Assembly (NCBI GenBank): GCA_034696485.1
Contig: JAQIWT010000605.1
Location: 1-17,263, forward strand
Reading direction: 5' to 3'
DNA length: 17,263 bases
From: Isohypsibius dastychi
Lineage: Eukaryota; Tardigrada; Eutardigrada; Parachela; Isohypsibiidae
The notes beneath the pieces are model-generated. The model did not search any database and had not been told where the DNA came from. It saw only the letters and a program-made list of their open reading frames with translations. Below are positions 10,221 through 17,263 of this stretch, one piece after another. The translations under genes were made by a program, and so were the position numbers. Position 1 is the stretch's first letter, and the number at the start of each line of letters is the position of its first letter.

Positions 10221-11645
10221 ATGAATACATCTTTGGTTGTATTCTATCGGTTCATGTTTTCGAACTTGGGCCCCGACGAACAAACTAGCTTAGAGAACGA
10301 ATTTTTACAACAGATCTTTGCCGTGTGGTACCCAGCGCGATCTATTGACATAAGTTTTTTTTATCCGGCGGTCAACAAACATGAAATTTACCCCATTGGA
10401 CATCCCGGAATCATAATTTCTGATTTTAAAGATGCTCGTTGTATTTTGAAATCATGCAGTGTGTCATCAAAACTCCAACTCGCGGCATTTTTCCTTGCCT
10501 TCCGCTCAACATCAGCGATTAACTGGTCTTCATGCTCTGTAGAAAGTGTTCTATGGAGAAGGCAGAAAGAACTCGAGTAATGTTTTTAATCTTTTTTGTG
10601 CATGAAGAATTCGGGCAGTACCTAGAAGGCACTTGGGTGACGCCAGAGATCCATTTTGTTTTTGATCACGGTCACTTAATGATTGAAGTGTGGCACTGGA
10701 CTGAGAAGAAGAAGGGTTCCTTGCAGCTTTTGTCAACACTTTTCTGAAAATCAAAACAAAAGCTTCGGGTTACCCAGTTTTTTGTCGAACAGAAGAACAA
10801 AAAGAAGCCCACGTGCAAGGAGTAATGATAAAGGAGGGAATCGTGCTTGGAAGAGACAAGATTGCTCCAAATGCAAGGCTTAAAGCAATTGCAAAGCTTA
10901 TGCTCAAATCTTACTGGGGCAAATTTGGCATGCGAGATTACTTGACAGCAACAGAGTTTGTGACGAAACCAAAACGTCTCTTTGACGTACTCCGCTCGAG
11001 ATCAAAAGATATTCACAGCGTTCATATTGTAAGCGAAACTCATGTGATGATGACGATTTCGGCAGCCGAAGACTTCAACGAAAGCAACATTCGAGTAATT
11101 TGGCAATAACGGCTTTCACAACCAGTTGTGCTCGTCTGCGTCTGCTTTCCATGTTAAATCGACTTGGTGAACGAGTTCTCTATTACGATACTGACTCGGT
11201 GATCTACTTAGGTCGGCCTGGATACCCAGAACCAGGAACAGGAAGCGTCCTTGGTGAATGGACCAACGAATTGGAGCACGGTGAGTCAAATATTGTTTGC
11301 TTCATGTCTCTCGGTCCAAAAACATATTTGTACGAAACCGATAAGGGTCAAATCGAAATGAAAATGAAGTCCATCACGCAGAATGTCTTCACCAATAATC
11401 TCTCGAAATGGAACGATGACAAGTCAGCGCTTGTTCAAACGGATGAAGTACTGAATAAAGAAGCCATGGAGGGTCTTCTTCATGATAAAAATAAAACTGT
11501 TCAAGTTTTCTAACCAAACTTCTCCGAAAAAGATGGTAAAACACAAGAAATCTGGAATGTTGTTGCGGCGAAAAGTTCGCGTCTTGTGTACGACAAACGA
11601 ATTATTCTTGAAGACTTAAGCACGATGGCTTTCGAAACTAGGTAG
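10221..11645 (+). pseudogene. Protein-primed family B DNA polymerase (Polinton/Maverick), palm region, broken
   Basis: This enzyme replicates the element's DNA from a protein primer. Motif A is visible as IDISFFYPAVN (Asp codon 10347), followed by YPIGHPGIIISDF typical of Polinton polymerases, then a Cys-rich segment (LCRKC) and GTWVTPEI...EVWHW. Motif B is KLMLKSYWGKFG, in which the usual Asn is Lys (AAA at 10906-10908). Motif C is YYDTDSV at 11181-11201. The C-terminus shows YDKRIILEDL. The reading frame changes about 10450, 10715 and 11093, and TAA stops lie in frame at 10520 and 11511. Residues before motif A are not clearly recognisable and no exonuclease domain was found. Together these mean a dead gene. 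The identification rests on the order and spacing of the motifs and is firm; the 5' limit is not. Confidence 0.88.
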
Positions 11646-11823
11646 AGTTTTCAACTTCGGTTTCTGTGACGTTTGAATCAAGGTGACTCTTCGCGTTCAT
11701 ATAACGTAGATTTTTGAATGTTATGAGAACGAAAACAGATTGTGCGTAATGCAAAAACTAGATGAAATTTTCCCAGCCAATGATGACTTAGTTCTGAGGC
11801 CGGAAACGCCCACAACATCTGGG

Positions 11824-11831
11824 TATATAAG
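11824..11831 (+). promoter_or_regulatory. TATA box (TATATAAG)
   Basis: TATATAAG lies 37 bases before the ATG at 11868, in the gap after the polymerase. The spacing suits a short-leader late or early viral transcript. It supports 11868 as the start of the next gene. Confidence 0.55.
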
Positions 11832-11867
11832 TCACTGTTTCTCAATTCTATCGTCACTTCTGCAGAA

Positions 11868-12404
11868 ATGACTTTTTCAAATGTTGTTATCAATTGGGAC
11901 TAGTTCGTTCTTCGAAGATCGCGGCTTGTGAAGCAACTCACTCTTCACGATATCAACAGCCGACGATGCACAGCTCTTATGGTGAATCTTTCAGATTGTT
12001 CGTCACTTGACAGTCCAGCACAATTTGACAAACAGACCGGCAGGACTCATGGAATCTCGTGGAAAAAACCTGGAAGCGTGCACTATGGCGAAATCGACAC
12101 CTTTCTCAAAACGTATGAACGTTGTCACAACCATCGCGTTCATTTCTGGGCAAAGGGCAATGACAAATTAGTAATTCTTACACGCTTGGCGCTTTTGGTG
12201 TATGATCTGGAAAGTCTGAAATGCCCACCATACGCTCAGCTCTCCGGGAAAAACATGACAACCACAAACAAGGCCATAGTTTCTGGCCATTGGCTCAAAC
12301 AGCAGATCTGTCTTTCCAATTTGACTTTTCCGTACACTACCAGAATTTCGTATTTTTGGCAGTTTGGTGTCACGGGGGCACCAGAAAGCTCGAGTCAAAC
12401 TTAA
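11868..12404 (+). pseudogene. Conserved Polinton accessory protein, HGISW family, function unknown
   Basis: From ATG 11868 (MTFSNVVINWD) the frame runs 179 codons to 12404 with a single internal TAG at 11901. The core GRTHGISWKKPGSVHYGE, then HFWAKGNDKL and a final VYDLESLKCPPYAQL, matches my recollection of a conserved Polinton protein family (pattern HGI-W...V-Y-E...KG--K...DL---CP). No enzymatic motif has been assigned to it that I know of. The start is supported by the TATA box and by the protein-like residues between ATG and the TAG. The C-terminal 50 residues look less ordered, so a further frameshift after about 12240 is possible. Confidence 0.6.
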
Positions 12405-12468
12405 CATCATCCTTCGCAAAATTCATTCGAACATTTTCACGATAACGAATTGCCAATTCTCTGATAGA

Positions 12469-12956
12469 ATGGAAGCTCGCGTTTAAATCGCTAATGGAGA
12501 TGAGAACTACAAGTGCTTTGAATTTACTAAGGCACTCACTGTGTGGATCAGCAAGAACGACCTAGATGTTGTGTTTGGATATGATTGTGAACCTTGTCGT
12601 TTTAGTTTTGAAGACGCGCTGACGAATGGATTATGCTTGACACTGAAACAGCTGGAACAACTCAAGCAGTTGATTGAGGACGGGACCGTCGATAAGGTAT
12701 TTTCTGAACTGCTGGACAACCAGCAGAAGAAAACTCTCTTTTTGAATTGAACGGCAGAAAATTAAAAACTGACTTGACTTTAACTCTGAATCAGATGTAT
12801 AGTCGGCAAGTCAGGTTGCAACAAGAAGATCGCCAATGTCTTCCCGTCGGTTCAAAGAATATTTCGATTTTAAACATTACCTGTTTCGATCAGAACGAGC
12901 CAAGACATTACTTCAAAGCTCCATTGAGTGTCCGCAATACCAATATCCTTAAGTGA
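12469..12956 (+). pseudogene. Small acidic/hydrophilic accessory ORF, split by a frameshift
   Basis: From ATG 12469 (MEARV) an in-frame TAA at 12484 interrupts a frame that then reads clean to 12750: NYKCFEFTKALTVWISK, GYDCEPCRFSFEDA, and a helical LKQLEQLKQLIEDGTVDK. A second clean frame, 12747-12956, starts without an ATG and overlaps the end of the first by 4 bases. It reads as a continuation (LKTDLTLTLNQMYSRQV ... ITCFDQNEPRHYFKAPLS), so the two probably belonged to one protein of about 160 residues. I do not recognise the family. Its position between the polymerase and integrase genes is where Polintons carry small accessory genes. Confidence 0.5.
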
Positions 12957-12971
12957 AATGTCCATAAAAAA

Positions 12972-13136
12972 ATGTGGTTACTGAAAAAACCCAAAAAAAT
13001 TGATCTAGACTTTATTGAATCCAAATATATCGGATTATCCTACCGTGATGAAGCATTTCGGTGTTTAATTTTGAAAGATGGAATTTTGACACTGTCGGCT
13101 ATTCCTAAATGGCCGAATGATCGTTATTGGGCATAA
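12972..13136 (+). CDS. 54-residue accessory protein
   Basis: A clean frame starts at ATG 12972 (MWLLKKPKKIDLDFIESKY) and ends RYWA. It is followed within its own 3' end by the ATG of the next gene at 13117, a 20-base overlap. The composition is balanced and protein-like: a basic N-terminus, then alternating hydrophobic strands (FRCLILKDGILTLSAIPKW). Unrecognised. One of the few ORFs here with no visible lesion. Confidence 0.45.
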   Translation: MWLLKKPKKIDLDFIESKYIGLSYRDEAFRCLILKDGILTLSAIPKWPNDRYWA

Positions 13137-13686
13137 ACAGAAAAAAACATTCGAAATATTTGAAAATTACATTAAAAGAATTGTGGATTCAGCGCATCCA
13201 ATTCCCAACATGAATACCTGTTATTTTGTTCCCGTCTCTCGCTATGAAACAGAAGGAGATGCACTCAAATCAGAAGAAGAGCCACTTAAGAATCTTGACA
13301 AAACTGTTGAAACTGTCATCAAGAAGCCTTATGCTGATGGCGATAAGGAAGCATTAGCAATCAGAGACGCTCTCAATATTTTCTTGAAATTCTCAGGGAA
13401 AGTATAACCGCAGGAAACGATACATGCTCCGGTTCAGCAAATCACACGTAATAAAACAGAGCGAATCTCTCGAGCAAAGGCAAGGGAACCTCCACCAAAG
13501 AGGACAGAGACATTGTCAGAAATTGAACCACCGAAATTAAGCAAGACGAGAAATCGCTTCATGTTGAATGAAAAGAACATTCTTCCAGCTGAGAAAAAAC
13601 GAACGAAAAGACCGATCAGAAAAGCACTGGATGGCTTTCGCGGAACTAGAAACTTAACTTGCCTCAGTTCTTGCTGTAATGGATGA
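13117..13686 (+). pseudogene. Polinton accessory protein upstream of the integrase; one in-frame TAA
   Basis: Two starts are possible: ATG 13117 or, more natural, ATG 13210, where MNTCYFVPVSRYE resembles the start of a Polinton protein that opens with a short hydrophobic LVP--RYE pattern. The middle is Glu/Lys-rich and helical. TAA at 13405 interrupts the frame, which then continues without stops for 92 codons to TGA 13684 with a strongly basic, proline-rich tail (KAREPPPKRTETLSE, EKKRTKRPIRKALDGF). The end overlaps the integrase ATG (13679) by 8 bases. The basic C-terminus suggests a nucleic-acid or virion-core role, but that is inference. Confidence 0.5.
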
Positions 13687-14537
13687 GACGACTCACGAGA
13701 CTCTGAAAGACTTGTATCTGTCGCCTGCCAAACCGTGCAGTTTGGTTGAAATCGACTTATTGTTCTGAGAAGCAAACAAGAAAATACAAGGATTGAAAAG
13801 ACAGGACGTTGTAGAGTTTTTACAAACCCAATATGCTTACACGCAACACAAGCAAGCTCTGAAAAATTTCTCAGAACGAAGCGTCATAGCTACTGACATC
13901 ACCGATGTCTACCAGATGGATTTGGTGGATATTCAGAAATTTTCTGAATTCAAGGACGGATACAGATTTACAGCGGTGGTTGTTTAAAGATTTAACAGAA
14001 CAATGGAAGAACGTCTATGGACGTATATGACCGATAAAAACAATTACCAGTACATTGATATACTACCGGATGTTGTCAGAAGCTAAAATGATTCCGTGCA
14101 TACAAGCACTGGTTTTGCACCATCGTAAGTTGACAACAAAGAAGCTGAAAAAATACTAAATGAGATGCCATACGAAGAACAGCCAGAGAAGAAGCCATCG
14201 TTCCAAGTCGGGGATCATGTGAGAGTATCAGAATAAAAATCGACGTTCAAAAAGGGCTATGAATCAAACTATACACAGCTCCTCTACACAATTGAAAAAA
14301 TTAAGCAATCAGACAAGCATTATCTGTATTGAATTGTCGATTTAGCAAGCCAAGATGTAAAAGGATAGTTGCACGAGAAAGAACTATCTAAAAACATTTT
14401 GGGAGACGGTGAAAAAACACAGAATTGCTCATATCGTCAAGACGAGAAAACTGAAAGGTCGTCTGCAATCTCTTGTTAACTGGGCAGGCTATCCAAAAGC
14501 AATTGACTCTTGGGAATCCGCGGACGAGTTACAATAA
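13679..14537 (+). pseudogene. Polinton retrovirus-like integrase with chromodomain, catalytic core deleted
   Basis: The enzyme inserts the element into host DNA. From ATG 13679 (MDETTHETLKDLYLSP) the N-terminal region runs to TQYAYTQHKQ and the start of the RNase H-fold core, YQMDLVDI, whose Asp (codon 13919) is the first of the D,D-E catalytic triad. At 13985, after FTAVVV, the sequence jumps straight to RFNRTMEERLW, the segment that follows the catalytic Glu; the second Asp and the Glu are gone. Downstream, the linker and SH3-like region (FQVGDHVRVSE) is readable in one frame despite stops at 13766 (TGA), 13985, 14084, 14126, 14234 (TAA), 14330 (TGA) and 14366 (TAG). After a frameshift near 14400 a chromodomain ends the gene: KGRLQSLVNWAGYPKAIDSW. 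Identification is firm; the copy cannot be catalytic. Confidence 0.9.
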
Positions 14538-14545
14538 GTTTTTAT

Positions 14546-15300
14546 ATGACCTTGCCATGTGATTCTTCACGAAATTTTTATCTTGAGAATTGCATCGGAA
14601 AATTCACTACGGTACTTGCAAGAGAAGTTAATCCAGAAAGTGACTATGAAGTCTGTTTTTCGAAGTGCGTTATACCGCCAACATTAGGGCCAATAGCTTG
14701 CGAGCAATTGCTCCAGTGGGGCAACTGGCGAGATACAAAATATGTCCACGGTGGCATTGTGCTCGATTCATCCGCAATATTATCAATTACTGAGTCAGGT
14801 GAGGAGCTAGACAGGCCGAAAACCAAGACTGCAAAACCAGTTTCTACTTTAGCCCTAAAGGAAAGAAGAATTCTGTTGAGTGTCGAGAAGGGTTGTGGTG
14901 TTTTGTTCACTCCTGAGAATAAAGACTTAGCAGGTTTTTTTAGGATTCAGAGTAAATCAGGTTGAAGGTGCAAATCATACTAACGGTTAACCATTCAGTA
15001 TAATGGGGCTCAAAAGTGTTTGTCGGTGGAGGTCTTTTGAGTTTCATCTACATCTACTGTGATCGTGTAGAATATAATTGTGTAGGAGACTCGATGGATC
15101 CATGTATACGCACAATTTCTGTTAAAACCGGAGAAAACAAAACCACTGTTCTAAGGTTCGAGAACTCCCACTACGTCCCAGTTTCCCAGAGTCGATTAAG
15201 CCAAGTAGCAATCGAAATTGCAAACGATACTGGCGAAGAAATAAAATTTTCAAAAGGATTTTCTTTGGTTAAACTACACTTCAGACCAGAGAAAAGATGA
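14546..15300 (+). pseudogene. Minor capsid (penton-like) protein of Polinton, one frameshift
   Basis: This protein forms the vertices of the predicted icosahedral virion. ATG 14546 gives MTLPCDSSRNFY, the usual opening of the family, 9 bases after the integrase ends. The first frame runs to TGA 14963, and the second (from about 15016 to 15300) holds the diagnostic part: IYIYCDRVEYNCVGDSM, then FENSHYVPVSQ and a final LVKLHFRPEKR. The two halves are in different registers, so at least one indel lies between about 14930 and 15020. The total of about 250 residues is somewhat short for the family, suggesting some internal loss in the middle. The end overlaps the next ATG in ATGA. Confidence 0.82.
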
Positions 15301-15644
15301 TCATACCGTACATTAAGAACGAGGACATGTACGGGGCTGCGTTTCAGCAGAATGAATATGAAATGCCCCGCTATAAAAGCAGTCCAATGATGGGAGGTAG
15401 TTTTTGGGGTCGAATAATTGGCTTTGCAAAAGGCCTATTTAGCAAGGCTGCTTTGCACAATTTCAAACTTCATAGCAACAGCCCAACCACACGTTAAAAA
15501 CGCTGCATCTGAAGCACTTGAGACTGCAATGACTCAGCTGTTACAACGATAACAGAGAAGCTCAAACCAAAGCAAAGCGGAAACGGAAAGAGAAAAAGAC
15601 TCAAGGAACCACGTTTGAAAGGCTCTGAAATCAGCAAGAAATAA
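15297..15644 (+). pseudogene. pX/pVI-like small basic virion protein, frameshifted
   Basis: ATG 15297 overlaps the stop of the minor capsid gene by 4 bases. The N-terminus (MIIPYIKNEDMYGAAFQQ) leads to a Gly-rich amphipathic segment, MMGGSFWGRIIGFAKGLF, as in Polinton proteins that resemble adenoviral core or membrane-lytic proteins. Frame changes near 15470 and 15545 are needed to continue through an alanine-rich helix (HVKNAASEALETAM) to a Lys/Arg tail (GNGKRKRLKEPRLKG) ending at TAA 15642, which overlaps the capsid ATG by one base. Role inferred from neighbours and composition: packing DNA or helping membrane passage. No restored product is given. Confidence 0.65.
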
Positions 15645-16475
15645 TGGCGTTCATCCCTTCAGGCTCTGAGCTATCTATTTTGACTGAAAGTCACCTTTTC
15701 TATATTCCACCAGCATTAACAGAGCGTATTGCGAAATACGATGCTCTCAGCTCAGTGGAAAAATTCATTGCGACCTGTTTCAACAGGATGAACCGCTTCT
15801 TCCAGGAGTCACTCTGACCATCAAATTTGTACGTGTCAGACCCAACATTGGTTCCACTGCGCCTGATGCCGAAAGTAATCCAAAAGCAGCGATACGTGAT
15901 CCTGAGCTGTGTGTGAGAAAATACGAGCCGGCAGTTTCAGACATGAACGCCTTTCCAAACGGTTACTGTCTGCACCAGCGGTTTATGATTCTGAACGGGT
16001 GCAAATGCGACAAATGACAATGAATACCTGACAAATATTCTCTGAATGGCCGAATGTTGTCACTGGACAGCTTCCAAAAATGATGATGATAGCAATGAAA
16101 AGCCCAAAAGCTCTTTCAGGAACACATGATACCAATCCGTTCTATCTCAATTATTTCAAAATCCAACATCTTGCAGCAGAAATCGATGGTGAATATCAGT
16201 GGAACGGATATGGAATGCATTTCACGACAAACAATTCATCACGAGCTTATGAAGGATTATGCCGTTCTTCGGAAGGATTCAATGAAACTACGAGAGAGCT
16301 CCCATTCACCAAGACAGAATACAATATGGGTTTGAGAATCTTTGGAATCAATTTCACACCAAGTGGTACGGCTCGTGGGGCGCTGATTTTGATAAAACAG
16401 AGAAACCTGAATTTTGATATGCGTTTTAATAAGGTTTCACGGACCCTTTTTAATATTCGCCTATTTAGTCCATGA
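15644..16475 (+). pseudogene. Double-jelly-roll major capsid protein (F54H12.2-like), internally deleted
   Basis: Forms the hexon-like capsomers of the Polinton virion. ATG 15644 opens with MAFIPSGSELSI and ESHLFYIPPALTE, the N-terminal signature of proteins annotated F54H12.2-like. That frame is closed at TGA 15815. A second frame from about 15775 (LFQQDEPLLPGVTLTIKF, then ELCVRKYEPAVSD) matches the middle of the family, so a large part of the first jelly roll is missing. Further frame changes around 16010-16045 lead to VVTGQLPKMMM and the C-terminal FGINFTPSG...GALILIKQRNLNFDMRFN. The remaining coding length, about 275 codons, is well below the usual several hundred. Spacing and order relative to the minor capsid and protease genes are classical. 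Confidence 0.85.
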
Positions 16476-16526
16476 CGCTTCAATAAGCATTAATAACCAA
16501 CGTCAAGCAATTTTTGATTTCACGTC

Positions 16527-17216
16527 ATGAACAGTCAACAGATAAAATCTGCTTTGAGAAGAGATAAGACCATGAATGATTGCTTCGTTGGAGTGTTTGC
16601 TGCAGACACTCTGCCGGAAACGAAAGGGTTCCCTGGTGCATACATCGCAAATACGGAAACCATGCATGAGAGTTGTCAGCACTGGGTGGCATTTTTCTGC
16701 ATTGAAGACACAATTGAATATTTTGATAGTTTCGAAAATACACCAGAATTTCATTCTAATCATCTTTGTGACTAGGTAGAGTGCGAGTTTGAGATTCGGC
16801 AACGTGAAACATTACAATCTCAAGATAGCACGGTTTGCGGAAAGCACTGTATGTTCTTCCTACTTCTCAGGACGTATGGGTTTTCCTTCAATGATGCCAT
16901 GTCAGTTTTCACGGAGAACACTGTTGCAAACGATGCGTTTGTGTGCAGATTCATCAAACGGTTCTTTAAATCGCACCTGACGGTAAAAGATCAGAATTTG
17001 ACGCTTGCTGAAAGAAAAGGCCCAACCCACTTAGTTTATATGAACAGCTGTTTCATCCATAACTTATTCAGTCATCATGCAGCAATTTTCAGTCAGCGGA
17101 AACGATACACCTTTTCTAATCAGACAAACCAAATCGAAACTTTCCGTTTTGAACAAGTTTGTTTTAGATGTCAAGAACTGTCATTCTTGCAAGTGATACG
17201 AAGACTTGGCGACTGA
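16527..17216 (+). pseudogene. Adenain-like cysteine protease, one in-frame TAG
   Basis: Processes virion proteins in adenoviruses and Polintons. From ATG 16527 (MNSQQIKSALRRDK) one frame of 229 codons runs to TGA 17214, interrupted only by TAG at 16773. The catalytic set is all visible: His in QHWVAFF, Asp in IEYFDSF, Cys in STVCGKHCMFFLL. GVFAADTLP near the N-terminus is also family-typical. The C-terminal 70 residues after FIKRFFK extend beyond the usual end and may be read-through past a lost stop, or may overlay another gene: an alternative ATG at 17077 opens a 39-codon frame. This is the least damaged of the recognised viral genes. Confidence 0.88.
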
Positions 17217-17263
17217 ACTGTTTTTTGAAGCAGGGCTCCGGGAGCAGTGTGTATTATATTCTA

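Noticed and set aside
13434-13775. 113-codon minus-strand frame
   Set aside because: It is the antisense shadow of the accessory gene and integrase start, which have better coding character on the + strand.
1390-16775. Single in-frame TAA/TAG stops in many otherwise good frames (1390, 10520, 11511, 11901, 12484, 13405, 16773) suggest a reassigned genetic code
   Set aside because: TGA stops (13766, 14330, 6958) also interrupt frames, frameshifts and deletions are frequent, and intact ends use TAA or TAG. Decay explains all of it without recoding.
17077-17196. ATG 17077 opening a 39-codon frame as the start of a packaging ATPase
   Set aside because: No nucleotide-binding motif and it closes at TGA 17194; it overlaps the longer protease frame.

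Overview
The window looks like nuclear DNA of an invertebrate with small introns. Every intron I can place in the left gene block is GT..AG, most are 50-62 bp, and acceptors resemble TTTTCAG or TATTTAG. This fits a nematode best (compact-intron lineages such as Trichuris or Trichinella are a guess, not shown). All genes I can support read on the + strand.

Left part (1-3841). A 124-bp foldback element with 17-bp perfect terminal inverted repeats opens the window. It is followed by a multi-exon, host-style gene block. Exons at 1332-3841 encode a JmjN/JmjC histone lysine demethylase of the KDM4/JHDM3 type, with the iron ligands (HTE...H), 2-oxoglutarate contacts and most of the zinc site visible. 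Four upstream exons (572-1281) encode an unrecognised N-terminal region ending in a PPPY motif. A further 54-bp intron would splice them in frame onto the JmjN exon, so the two may be one gene. Two lesions (an in-frame TAA in the JmjN exon and a probable one-base slip near 3228) leave open whether the gene is intact.

Middle (3842-10220). 3842-6129 is AT-rich and has no convincing gene. From 6130 comes a short basic, disordered protein in exons, then a long, stop-riddled but coherent + strand frame to about 8142 that I cannot name. 8143-10220 contains nothing I can defend as a gene.

Right part (10221-17216). This is a decayed Polinton/Maverick-type element (adintovirus-like endogenous virus). 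In order: palm region of a protein-primed family B DNA polymerase; a conserved Polinton accessory ORF with a TATA box; three small accessory ORFs; a retrovirus-like integrase with a C-terminal chromodomain; the minor capsid (penton-like) protein; a small basic core/pX-like protein; the double-jelly-roll major capsid protein; and an adenain-like cysteine protease. Gene ends overlap by 1-20 bases as in compact viral genomes. Almost every gene carries stops or frameshifts, and the integrase and capsid genes have lost internal blocks, so this copy cannot be autonomous. No packaging ATPase or right terminal repeat is seen; the element probably continues past the window. The close association of a KDM4-like demethylase with a viral transposon is the most interesting open question.
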